Source: Bacteroidia bacterium (lineage in GTDB: Bacteria > Bacteroidota > Bacteroidia > NS11-12g > UBA9320). Taken from it: a stretch of 64,000 nucleotides of DNA. The notes under the pieces are model-generated. The model was not told where the DNA came from. It searched no databases and saw only the letters and a program-made list of their open reading frames with translations. The position numbers were made by a program, and so were the translations under genes. Location of the stretch: positions 2,190,501 to 2,254,500 of the forward strand of contig JAGYJG010000001.1 in the NCBI GenBank assembly GCA_018402155.1, written 5' to 3'. Numbering within the stretch: the stretch's first letter is position 1; every line of letters starts with the position of its first letter. Positions 34,797 through 43,484 of this stretch are shown piece by piece.

Positions 34797-37700
34797 ATGT
34801 ATCTTAATTGTCATACCTATTATTCATTTAAATATGGCACTATGTCGCCCAAACAATTGGCAGATACACTAGGAGCTACTTGCCAACAAACAGCAACAAA
34901 CGGCTTCCATGGGATTTCCTTTAACTCAACAACATACAGCGTGCCCTCGTCTTATAAAAATACTCCCACAGTACTATTTGCTCTTACAGATATAAATAGT
35001 ACCTCGGGCTGCTTGTACCACGCTGCAGAGTGTCAAGAGAGAGGTTGGCCTGTAGTTATAGGAGTAGATTTTAGAACAAAAAATCGACAAGATTTTATTG
35101 CAATAGCAAAAAATAATGCTGGTTTTCAGACAATCAATCAGTACTTGTCTGACCGGTTAGCAAGTAGACCTGTGGCTATGGCACAAATAAAAAACGCATA
35201 TATAATTTACCCATACAAAAATGTACCAGATAGACCCCTTCGTGAAAATGAATACATTGGGGTAAACCATACCGAATTATTTAATTTTGGTAAAGAGATC
35301 GCTGCTCAGCAGGGCTACATTAAAAATAAATGTGTTGCCCTTAACACCGTCACATTTCGTAACAAACGGGATTACAATGCTCACCGCCTATTAAGAGCTA
35401 TAGATAAAAACTTACTACTCAGCAAATTACCTATCGAAGAGCAAGGAGAAAGATATAATACCACATATGCCGCGGCAGATCTCACTGATTTGTACGCTGG
35501 CTACACGTATTTGTTAGACAATGCACAGCAACTGCTAGAAGGCTGTAGCCTGCACTTCGATTTTAATAATAAAACTAAACTAGCCAACCAAAAAACCTAT
35601 ACACAGACCGCACAACAAGACTACAAACTACTAGAGCAACTCACCAAAGAAGGACTTTCCTACCGTTACGGAAACGCGGTTTCGTCAGAAATAAAAGAAC
35701 GGGTAAGCAAAGAGTTACGCGTGATACAGCAATGTAATTTTGTGCCCTACTTCCTTATAAATCAAAATATAGTAAGCTATGCACGCCGTCAAGGCTATTT
35801 TTATGTAGGTAGAGGTAGTGGAGCGAATAGTTTAGTAGCCTATCTGCTCCGTATTACCAATGTAGACCCCATAGAGTTGGACCTATACTTTGAGCGTTTT
35901 ATAAACTCAAGTCGAAAATCTCCACCCGATTTTGATATAGATTTCAGCTGGCGAGACCGGGAAGACGTGACTCGCTATATTTTTGACACTTTTCCGCATG
36001 TTGCTCTGCTTGGTAGTTTTGTCACTTTTCAGGCTCGATCGGTGATACGCGAAATAGGCAAGGTTCTCGGACTACCCGCCTGCGAAATAAAAACTATACA
36101 ACGCACCACCAACCTCGCAGAGTTAGACCAATTGGGTAGGATTTGCGTACAGTATAGCAGGTATATTCATGGTTTTCCAAACCACCTGAGCATACACAGT
36201 AGCGGAATTGTTATTACCCAAAAACCCATACAATATTACGGTGCTACTAGCCTACTTAGCAAGGGATTTCCTGTAGCTCATTTTGATATGCACATAGCCG
36301 AAGATGCAGGCATATACAAATATGACATATTGGGACAACGTGGTCTGGCAAAAATAAAAGATGCGGTATCTATTATTAAGCAAAATCAACCCAATGCACC
36401 AGCCTTTGACATAGACGATATAGCCCGATTTAAGAAAGATGAAAAAATAAAAGACTTGCTGCGTAGAGGTGACGCTATTGGGTGTTTTTATGTGGAAAGT
36501 CCTGCTATGCGTGCACTTATGAGAAAGCTGCAAGTAGATGACTACCGTAGCCTAGTGGCGGCAAGTTCTATCATAAGACCAGGTGTGAGCAATAGCGGTA
36601 TGATGGCAGAATACATAAAACGACACCGAAATCCAGAGGAACGAAAAAAAACACATCCCATACTTGGCAAAATTTTGCACGATACCTACGGTGTGATGGT
36701 GTACCAAGAAGATGTGCTAAAAGTAGCACACTATTTTGCGGGACTTACCTTAGAAGAATCTGATGTGCTACGACGCGGAATGAGTTGGAAGTATCGCAAC
36801 CGCAGCGAGTTTAAAACAGTCGAAAAACTCTTTTTTAATAACTGTAAGAAAAAAGGATATCCCGATAAATTAAGTTACGAAGTTTGGACCCAAATAGAAA
36901 GTTTTGCCAACTATGCTTTCGCCAAAGGACACTCAGCTAGCTACGCCGTAGAGAGCTATCAGAGCTTATTCTTAAAGGCGTATTACCCATTAGAATATAT
37001 GGTGGCTACAATCAATAATTTTGGTGGGTTTTATAGCACGGAGCAGTACATACAAGAGGCTAGGTCAAAGGGTGCAAAGGTTGAAATGCCCTGTATTAAT
37101 ACTAGTCTTTTTGAAACGACGCTACGCGGCATTACCATTTACTTGGGCTTTCAGCATGTGGCAGAATTAGAAACTACAGTGGTGGATAAATTGCTTGCCA
37201 GCCGCCAAATACGCGGAGGTTTTCAAAGCGTGGAAGATTTTATACAGCGAGTAGGGCCTAGCTTGGAACAAACGGTCATACTTATTCGTGTGAGTGCGTT
37301 TCGTTTCACACAAAAAACAAAACATTGGTTACTATGGACGGCTCACTTTCTGTTAGTGGCGCGACACCCTAAGCACCTTATGAGCATCGGGCTACAAAGC
37401 CTTTTTGCACAAGAGCAACAAACAAAAAAAATAAGTATACCAACGCTAGATACTGTCCCTTACGAAGACGTTATGGATGAGCTAGAGTATTTGGGTTTTG
37501 CATTGTGTTCACCTTTTGATTTGATAGATGAAAATGAGCGCACTAAAACGAGTACTGTGAGCTCAGAGTTCGGTATAAATGTAAATAAAATTATCACCAT
37601 AATTGGTTATTTGGTGCATATCAAACGTACCAAAACTAAGAGCCGAGTGGAGCAAGAGATGTTTTTTGGAACATTTATGGATGCTGATGGTCAGTTATTT

Positions 37701-37856
37701 GATAGTGTTCATTTTCCCTTAGCAGCACGTCAATATCCGTTTAAAGGAAAAGGAATGTATTTTCTAAGAGGTAAAATATCTGAGGATTTTGGACATCTTA
37801 CACTTGAAACAACCTATATGGCTAAATTACCGTATGCTAAACTAGCCGGGGGATGA
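34797..37856 (+). CDS. DNA polymerase III alpha-like error-prone polymerase (DnaE2/ImuC-like)
   Basis: The 1019-aa protein is a C-family polymerase of the short type. The palm has SRKSPPDFDIDFSWRDRED near 375 with the catalytic Asp pair in DFDIDF and a third acid further on; the fingers and tau-type segments follow (MVYQEDVLKVAHYFAGLT near 640, FANYAFAKGHSASYAVESYQ near 700), then HhH and OB-fold (IITIIGYLVHIKRTKTKS near 925). The N-terminal PHP domain is degenerate (LNCHTYYSFKYG instead of HxHS) and has about 25 extra residues before FALTDINSTSG. With dinB just upstream it resembles the ImuB-DnaE2 mutasome, although the partner here is a DinB. The essential DnaE must lie elsewhere. Confidence 0.88.
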   Translation: MYLNCHTYYSFKYGTMSPKQLADTLGATCQQTATNGFHGISFNSTTYSVPSSYKNTPTVLFALTDINSTSGCLYHAAECQERGWPVVIGVDFRTKNRQDFIAIAKNNAGFQTINQYLSDRLASRPVAMAQIKNAYIIYPYKNVPDRPLRENEYIGVNHTELFNFGKEIAAQQGYIKNKCVALNTVTFRNKRDYNAHRLLRAIDKNLLLSKLPIEEQGERYNTTYAAADLTDLYAGYTYLLDNAQQLLEGCSLHFDFNNKTKLANQKTYTQTAQQDYKLLEQLTKEGLSYRYGNAVSSEIKERVSKELRVIQQCNFVPYFLINQNIVSYARRQGYFYVGRGSGANSLVAYLLRITNVDPIELDLYFERFINSSRKSPPDFDIDFSWRDREDVTRYIFDTFPHVALLGSFVTFQARSVIREIGKVLGLPACEIKTIQRTTNLAELDQLGRICVQYSRYIHGFPNHLSIHSSGIVITQKPIQYYGATSLLSKGFPVAHFDMHIAEDAGIYKYDILGQRGLAKIKDAVSIIKQNQPNAPAFDIDDIARFKKDEKIKDLLRRGDAIGCFYVESPAMRALMRKLQVDDYRSLVAASSIIRPGVSNSGMMAEYIKRHRNPEERKKTHPILGKILHDTYGVMVYQEDVLKVAHYFAGLTLEESDVLRRGMSWKYRNRSEFKTVEKLFFNNCKKKGYPDKLSYEVWTQIESFANYAFAKGHSASYAVESYQSLFLKAYYPLEYMVATINNFGGFYSTEQYIQEARSKGAKVEMPCINTSLFETTLRGITIYLGFQHVAELETTVVDKLLASRQIRGGFQSVEDFIQRVGPSLEQTVILIRVSAFRFTQKTKHWLLWTAHFLLVARHPKHLMSIGLQSLFAQEQQTKKISIPTLDTVPYEDVMDELEYLGFALCSPFDLIDENERTKTSTVSSEFGINVNKIITIIGYLVHIKRTKTKSRVEQEMFFGTFMDADGQLFDSVHFPLAARQYPFKGKGMYFLRGKISEDFGHLTLETTYMAKLPYAKLAGG

Positions 37857-37906
37857 GAGGTAAACTTGGATTATATGTTTAAGAACACGCACTAATCAAA
37901 AACCAC

Positions 37907-37914
37907 TACCTTTG
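37907..37914 (+). promoter_or_regulatory. -7 element of era
   Basis: TACCTTTG ends six bases before ATG 37921, predicting a leaderless mRNA. Confidence 0.5.
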
Positions 37915-37920
37915 TATTCT

Positions 37921-38802
37921 ATGTTTAAATCAGCATTTGTTACTATACTAGGACTGCCTAATGCAGGAAAATCTACATTTCTCAATGCAGCCTTGGGAGA
38001 AGATCTAGTAATAACTAATCCAAAAGCTCAAACTACACGCCACCGAATAAAAGGAATACTAAATGCATCAGAATATCAGTTGGTATTTAGTGATACCCCA
38101 GGTATTATAGAGGAATCTGCCTACCGATTGCAGGAGGCAATGATGGGTGCAGTTAATGAATCGTTGGAGGATGCGGATATAGTTTTACTCATTTTAGATG
38201 GACAATTTCCAAAAGTAGAACTTTTCGAAGCATATAGAAACCGCATAAATTGTCCACTTGTGGTGGTTATGAATAAAGTAGACCTAGTAGCAGACCAAGA
38301 GCAACTGCAAGCAGACATACTGAAGGTAAAAGAATATCTCAAAACCGAGTACGCTTTTGCAGCTAGTGCTAAAGAGGGATTTAATATAGATGGGATTATA
38401 AAGACTTTGGTAGAATTAGCACCAGAGCATCCCCCTTTTTATGACACTGAAAGTATAAGTGATGAAAATGTACGCTTTTTGGTAAGCGAAATGATACGTG
38501 AGCAAATTCTTACACAGTTTAAGAAAGAGATACCATACAGTGTAGAGGTAGTGGTGACGGAGTACCACGAAAAAGAAAAGCTAGACGAAATTTATGCGAC
38601 AATACATGTAGAACGAGACTCCCAAAAAGGAATACTTCTTGGAAAAAGTGGCAGTGCTATTAAAAATTTGGGGATAGCCTCTCGAAAGCGTATAGAAGAA
38701 TTTATTAAGAAGAAAATATTTTTATCTCTTACAGTAAAGGTGAAAAAAGATTGGCGCAGTGATGAGCAGCAGCTTAAATATTTTGGGTATTTAAAGAAAT
38801 AA
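37921..38802 (+). CDS. era: GTPase Era
   Basis: The 293-aa GTPase binds 16S rRNA near its 3' end and assists 30S assembly. G1 is GLPNAGKST (residues 11-19), G3 is DTPG near 57, and G4 is NKVD near 120; the C-terminal KH domain with GKSGSAIKNLG near 240 binds RNA. The G1 Gly-Leu-Pro replaces the more usual GRPN. ATG 37921 is preferred to TTG 37912, which forms part of the -7 element. It is followed after 158 bases by der. Confidence 0.95.
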   Translation: MFKSAFVTILGLPNAGKSTFLNAALGEDLVITNPKAQTTRHRIKGILNASEYQLVFSDTPGIIEESAYRLQEAMMGAVNESLEDADIVLLILDGQFPKVELFEAYRNRINCPLVVVMNKVDLVADQEQLQADILKVKEYLKTEYAFAASAKEGFNIDGIIKTLVELAPEHPPFYDTESISDENVRFLVSEMIREQILTQFKKEIPYSVEVVVTEYHEKEKLDEIYATIHVERDSQKGILLGKSGSAIKNLGIASRKRIEEFIKKKIFLSLTVKVKKDWRSDEQQLKYFGYLKK

Positions 38803-38831
38803 GCTTGATAGCGAGTATTGATTTTTAGGCC

Positions 38832-38839
38832 TACCTTTG
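38832..38839 (+). promoter_or_regulatory. -7 element of der
   Basis: TACCTTTG lies 121 bases upstream of the der ATG, giving one of the few long leaders (about 115 bases) in the window. Confidence 0.4.
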
Positions 38840-38960
38840 CCGTGAAACAAATAAAGGCAGATATCTCTTTTCTTTTACCCGTAGAGAGTTTTCGCACTTC
38901 ACACAATAAAGGCTGCGGATAGCAGAAACAAATTACTGAAAAACAAACATTCAAAGAACA

Positions 38961-40265
38961 ATGGCAGGAATAGTAGCGATAGTTGGCAGACCCAATGTAG
39001 GTAAATCAACTCTTTTTAATAGACTAATAGGTGAGCGAAAAGCCATAGTAGACGACGTCAGCGGGGTTACAAGAGATAGACATTATGGCAAAAGTGATTG
39101 GATAGGAAAAGAATTTACAGTAATAGACACCGGAGGATATGTAAAGGGCAGTACAGATATTTTTGAGACACATATTCGAGAACAAGTGGAGCTAGCTATT
39201 GCAGAAGCAGATGTATTACTATTTATGGTAGATGCGGTGTTAGATCCAAGTGATCTAGACATTGCGTTTCATAGTATAGTGCGGAAAAGCAAAAAGCCAT
39301 ACTTGGTAGTAGCAAATAAAGCTGATAATGACGAGCGAATGTTTATGGCTAATTCCTACTATAGTATGGGTGTAGAAATGATTTATCCCATATCATCACT
39401 CACTGGTAGTGGAACAGGAGAGTTGCTAGACGAACTTGTTGCCCACTTGCCTGAAGGTGAGTTGGATTTAGATGACGACATACCAAAAATTGCATTTGTG
39501 GGCAGGCCAAATGCAGGAAAATCCACGTTTTGCAACACCTTGCTAGGCGAAGAAAGAAATATAGTAACAGATATACCTGGCACCACACGAGATACACTTT
39601 TTGTGCGCTATAAAGCATTTAATAATGACTTGTACTTAGTGGATACTGCTGGAGTTCGCAAGAAAAGTAAAGTGAGTGAAGACATTGAGTTTTATTCCGT
39701 TATGCGAAGCATTAGAGCAATAGAAAATGTAGACGTCGTAGCTCTAGTGGTGGATGCAACCCGAGGACTAGAAGCCCAAGATATGAACCTTTTTGGCCTA
39801 GCACAAAAAAATGGTAAAGGAGTAGTTATTATAATTAATAAATGGGACCTGATAGAAAAGGATACCCATACAGCTAAAGATTACGAAGCGCTGGTAAAAG
39901 AAAAAATAGCTCCTTTTACAGATGTTCCTGTTCTCTTTGTATCTGCACTTACTAAACAGCGTGTTCTCAAAGCATTGGAGACAATAATGGAAGTGCACAC
40001 AGCAATGAAAACTAAGCTAACAACTTCTAAATTGAATGAGTTCTTTTTACCAATAATTGAACGTCAACCACCGCCATCGCTAAAAGGTAAGTACATTAAA
40101 ATAAAATATGTTACGCAGCTACCTACCCAATGCCCAAGCTTTGCATTTTTTTGCAACTTACCACAATACATAGGGGATAGCTACAAGCGATTTTTGGAAA
40201 ACAAACTTAGAGCTCATTATAATTTTAGTGGCATACCTGTCAGGATTTATTTTAGGAAAAAATAA
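38961..40265 (+). CDS. der: GTPase Der (EngA), double G domain
   Basis: A 434-aa ribosome-assembly GTPase with two tandem G domains: GRPNVGKSTLFN at 8-19, DTGGY near 56 and NKAD near 119 in the first; GRPNAGKSTFCN near 181, DTAG near 228 and NKWD near 294 in the second. A KH-like domain completes it (FNLPQYIGDSYKRFLENKLR-like segment near 400), with the C-terminal RIYFRKK. It acts in 50S maturation. Length and architecture are normal. Confidence 0.96.
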   Translation: MAGIVAIVGRPNVGKSTLFNRLIGERKAIVDDVSGVTRDRHYGKSDWIGKEFTVIDTGGYVKGSTDIFETHIREQVELAIAEADVLLFMVDAVLDPSDLDIAFHSIVRKSKKPYLVVANKADNDERMFMANSYYSMGVEMIYPISSLTGSGTGELLDELVAHLPEGELDLDDDIPKIAFVGRPNAGKSTFCNTLLGEERNIVTDIPGTTRDTLFVRYKAFNNDLYLVDTAGVRKKSKVSEDIEFYSVMRSIRAIENVDVVALVVDATRGLEAQDMNLFGLAQKNGKGVVIIINKWDLIEKDTHTAKDYEALVKEKIAPFTDVPVLFVSALTKQRVLKALETIMEVHTAMKTKLTTSKLNEFFLPIIERQPPPSLKGKYIKIKYVTQLPTQCPSFAFFCNLPQYIGDSYKRFLENKLRAHYNFSGIPVRIYFRKK

Positions 40266-40269
40266 AATA

Positions 40270-40299
40270 TTGATTTTGTCCAATTAATTGCTAATTTCG
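40270..40299 (+). promoter_or_regulatory. Promoter of the small acidic lipoprotein
   Basis: TTG (40270-40272), 19 bases, TAATTTCG (40292-40299), 36 bases before the ATG. Confidence 0.5.
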
Positions 40300-40335
40300 C
40301 ACCAATAAATATTTAACAACTAAAAATTACGTAAA

Positions 40336-40533
40336 ATGAAAAAAATTATCGCTCTATTCGCTATTGTTTCTGTTTTTGGATTTGTTGCTTGCAATAATGC
40401 TGCAGAGACTCAAGAAGCTACTGAAGAAAATGTAGAAAATGCAGACAGCCTTTTAGAAGAAGCTACTGAAACAGTTGACAGCACTGCTACTATTCAAGAA
40501 GAGGTAAGTGACACTGCTATCTCAGCAGAATAA
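40336..40533 (+). CDS. Small acidic lipoprotein (65 aa)
   Basis: The product has a lipoprotein signal (LFAIVSVFGFVAC, Cys19) and then only about 46 residues, dominated by Glu, Thr, Ala, Asp and Ser (EEATETVDSTATIQEEV) with no Arg or Lys. It is predicted to be an unstructured, strongly negative tail anchored in a membrane. A good promoter and a strong terminator flank it, and codon use is simple, so it may be highly expressed. No function is known. Confidence 0.7.
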   Translation: MKKIIALFAIVSVFGFVACNNAAETQEATEENVENADSLLEEATETVDSTATIQEEVSDTAISAE

Positions 40534-40567
40534 GTTATTTATAATTCTACTTTAACTTAAAAAATCT

Positions 40568-40598
40568 AAAAAGTCGCTCTTTGAGTGACTTTTTTTTT
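40568..40598 (+). terminator. Rho-independent terminator of the small lipoprotein
   Basis: A 12-bp stem (AAAAAGTCGCTC / GAGTGACTTTTT, one G-T pair) with loop TTT is followed by more T. Confidence 0.85.
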
Positions 40599-40802
40599 GT
40601 CTAAGCTTAATATTTTCAAACCTATTTTATTTTCTAACGTGCTTTACATGAGAATAGAGACTTAATAAATAATAGGCACGGAGGTGACGCCTATTCATAA
40701 CTTATGACAATGACAATCACAATACTATACGCTCTTGTATTCATTTACTGCAGGTACCTAAAAAAACCTGTATAGAAGACCCAATAAGTTTGAAAGTCTA
40801 GA

Positions 40803-42047
40803 CTAAATTATATCTAATTCAAAAACCGATATTTCTGGTAAAAAACCAACTCTACCTGGATAACCGAGATATCCAAATCCTCTATTGACATATAGATATT
40901 GCCCATTTTCTTCGTATAAATCTGCCCATTCCGGATACTGATATTGTACAGGGCTCCATCTATAGTACTTGCTATCTATGCCAAACTGCATACCATGAGT
41001 ATGCCCTGAAAATGTGGCATCGATACTTGGATACTTTGTTAAAATTTCAGCTCGCCAATGACTTGGGTCGTGGGAGAGGAGCAGTTTGTTTTCAATGTGA
41101 GCAGTACCTTCATACGCCTCACTCAAATTTCCGTATTTTGGAAATCTTCGGTGTGCACTCCAGTTTTCTACACCCAAAATGGCAATATTTTGTCCATCTT
41201 TCTCTATAATGCGATGCTCATTGATGAGGAGATTCCACCCCATATCTTCGTGGTGCTTTTTAAGTTGTATTAGATTTTCGGCTTTAGTAGTTCCATTTTT
41301 GTCTGGCCATCGGTGATAATCTCCATAGTCATGATTTCCCAATATTGAATAAACGCCGTACGGAGCTTTTAGGGTGGCAAACATATCTTTGAAGTCGTCA
41401 AACTCGCTAGCTGTGTTATTGACTAAATCTCCTGTAAAAAATATAGCGTCTGGTTTTTGATCAAGTATCATTTGAATACCGCGTTGAACACCCTCTCTGC
41501 TCCAAAAACTACCAGCATGTACATCAGAGATTTGCACTATTTTAAATCCACGAAATGCGTTAGGAAGATTTTTGAGTTTGAGTTTTCTTTGGATTAATGT
41601 ATAGTTGTGTGCTCCGTTTGCTATACCAAAAATAAGAGTCCCAAAAATTGTTCCGGCAAGCAGTGCTCCTGTAGTCACAATAAATTGAGATCTAGATATG
41701 TCGGTATTTTTTGGAGTTCCTATGGCTTGTTGTTTTCCAAATTTAGCCAAACGAATGACGTCGTCTATGAATATAAATGCAAACCAAATAAACTTGGCAA
41801 TATACAAGCCAAACAATAAACTAGATGACCACATCATAAGTTTGCTTTTACTGGGGTAAGCAGACCACATTAGGACGCCAAAGACAATCAAAAGCAAGAC
41901 AATAGGGATGGCCCAGTATAACACGTACAATAGCACTGATTGGCCCGGTAACCATCTGCGTACTAATAACTTGTACCCTTGAAAAACATAAAAGTCAAGG
42001 GCAAATACTACCAATATAAAGAAGACAATGGAAATTAATCGTAACAT
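40803..42047 (-). CDS. Membrane-anchored metallophosphoesterase (YkuE-like)
   Basis: This 414-aa protein has four hydrophobic helices in the first 145 residues, then a calcineurin-like domain: QISDVHAGSFW near 175, FFTGDLVNNTASEFDD near 202, LGNHDYGDY near 238, LLSHDPSHW near 325 and FSGHTHGMQFG near 345, which provide the dinuclear metal ligands. Such proteins are cell-envelope phosphodiesterases of unclear substrate. ATG 42047 lies in the divergent region shared with marR (112 bases). Confidence 0.87.
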   Translation of the reverse strand: MLRLISIVFFILVVFALDFYVFQGYKLLVRRWLPGQSVLLYVLYWAIPIVLLLIVFGVLMWSAYPSKSKLMMWSSSLLFGLYIAKFIWFAFIFIDDVIRLAKFGKQQAIGTPKNTDISRSQFIVTTGALLAGTIFGTLIFGIANGAHNYTLIQRKLKLKNLPNAFRGFKIVQISDVHAGSFWSREGVQRGIQMILDQKPDAIFFTGDLVNNTASEFDDFKDMFATLKAPYGVYSILGNHDYGDYHRWPDKNGTTKAENLIQLKKHHEDMGWNLLINEHRIIEKDGQNIAILGVENWSAHRRFPKYGNLSEAYEGTAHIENKLLLSHDPSHWRAEILTKYPSIDATFSGHTHGMQFGIDSKYYRWSPVQYQYPEWADLYEENGQYLYVNRGFGYLGYPGRVGFLPEISVFELDII

Positions 42048-42159
42048 TTTAGCTCTGGTGAGATAACACGTGCATTGGTCATTAGTTTTTTAAAATGAGG
42101 TAAAATAAATTGTTTGATTGCCAGATAAATTGAGCACATTCGTAAAGTAGGGTTTAGAT

Positions 42160-42612
42160 ATGGGGGTAAAAGAAAAGATAAAACAATCAAAGTTTGCTGA
42201 TAACCGAGAAAAAGCTGTGGTGAATATAACATATACACAGAGTTATCTCTCTGGGTGTTTTAATAGCGTCTTGAAGGATCACAAAATATCTATGCAGCAG
42301 TTTAACGTTTTACGGATATTAAAAGGACAGCATTTCAATCCCGTATCTGTACTTGAAATTTCGTCGCGTATGCTTGACAAAATGTCTAATGCTTCTAGAC
42401 TAATCGATAAGCTGTGTGCAAAGGAATTAGTGATTAAAAAAACATCTGAGGGGGATAGGCGTCAAGTAGATATCACGCTTACTTCGAAGGGAATCTTAAA
42501 ACTAGATGAGCTGAATATGCTAGTTCGAGGTGTTTTACAGGAGCACAATAATTTGAGCGAAGTGGAGTATGACCACCTTAATAAATTACTAGATAAATTT
42601 AGAAACGACTGA
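42160..42612 (+). CDS. MarR family transcriptional regulator
   Basis: A 150-aa winged-helix protein: VLEISSRMLDKMSNASRLID (residues 65-84) covers the recognition helix, followed by the wing EGDRRQVDITLTSKG (about 100-114), whose D-R-R is the family's hallmark. Helices at both ends provide the dimer interface. No ligand-binding clue is present. It is divergent from the phosphoesterase gene, which it may control, and convergent with the DUF4249 gene 13 bases away. Confidence 0.88.
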   Translation: MGVKEKIKQSKFADNREKAVVNITYTQSYLSGCFNSVLKDHKISMQQFNVLRILKGQHFNPVSVLEISSRMLDKMSNASRLIDKLCAKELVIKKTSEGDRRQVDITLTSKGILKLDELNMLVRGVLQEHNNLSEVEYDHLNKLLDKFRND

Positions 42613-42625
42613 ATGAAAAATCATA

Positions 42626-43471
42626 TCATTCGATAATTTCTAGTCTTTCGGTTTCTTTGTGTGCCACAGAGAAGTAGCCTAATGCACCTCTACTAAGGTT
42701 GTTATTTGGGTTTGCTGGCGGCGGATCAAACGGTGTGCCACTGCGATTTTGCTGCGCAATTAAGTCACTCAAGAAGCTATAATATAGTTCTGATACTGCA
42801 AATTGCTCTACTACAATGATATCACCATTCTTTACATCGAAAGTGATGGGACGTGGTTGCTTATCATTTGCTATTTCTCCCAAAATATCATCTACATTGA
42901 ATTTGGAATTTAATAAAGTTACTGAGCCAAAAGCATCGTCATCTAAGGTTGTGGAGCTTAGTGTATCGTTTTTGTACGCTTTAAAAACGTAGAAATTTTT
43001 TCTCGTGCTATCGGGTTGACCTTGAATAAACACATAATTTCCAGAGGGAAATGAGCGGTCGTTTGGTGGCAAGAAAAAGAACATCAATGTGTCAATAGGG
43101 TTGGCATTCTGAAGCTGTTCTATTGCTTGGTATGTTTCTCCTTGGTACAAGACATTTAGCTGGTAAGAACGTCCCACAACACATTGGTGGCTGTCCATAG
43201 ATACATAGAGACCCGTATCGGAATGGTTTAAGAAAACAGTATCTCCGCCTATCTCTGAAATATAAACTGAGGCTGTAGAAATGAAAGCCGCACTATCTTG
43301 ATCGAAATAAGGTTGACTAGAAGAAAGTTTAACCTTCCACAGATCTTTAACATTGTAAATTTGACTTTCTATGACTAGGCGTGGAGCTTCGGAAGGGATT
43401 TCTATTTCCACTATTTTTTCGCACGCACTGAACGCAATAGCAGTCAAAAAGATAAGTAATTTATTTTTCAT
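42626..43471 (-). CDS. DUF4249 lipoprotein, partner of the TonB-dependent receptor
   Basis: A 281-aa lipoprotein starting at ATG 43471 (LLIFLTAIAFSAC, lipobox Cys17). The opening EKIVEIEIPSEAPRLVIES and the strand-rich body match DUF4249, found in Bacteroidota outer-membrane lipoproteins encoded beside TonB-dependent receptors. It probably forms a surface lid or binding protein for the receptor. It lies 13 bases downstream of the receptor gene and must be in the same transcript. An in-frame TTG eight codons upstream is rejected since it weakens the signal peptide. Confidence 0.85.
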   Translation of the reverse strand: MKNKLLIFLTAIAFSACEKIVEIEIPSEAPRLVIESQIYNVKDLWKVKLSSSQPYFDQDSAAFISTASVYISEIGGDTVFLNHSDTGLYVSMDSHQCVVGRSYQLNVLYQGETYQAIEQLQNANPIDTLMFFFLPPNDRSFPSGNYVFIQGQPDSTRKNFYVFKAYKNDTLSSTTLDDDAFGSVTLLNSKFNVDDILGEIANDKQPRPITFDVKNGDIIVVEQFAVSELYYSFLSDLIAQQNRSGTPFDPPPANPNNNLSRGALGYFSVAHKETERLEIIE

Positions 43472-43484
43472 ATGGTATCTATAT

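Noticed and set aside
38842-38922. 26-codon GTG-started frame in the der leader
   Set aside because: It follows the -7 element closely but has no amino-acid feature or pairing structure that supports a leader peptide.
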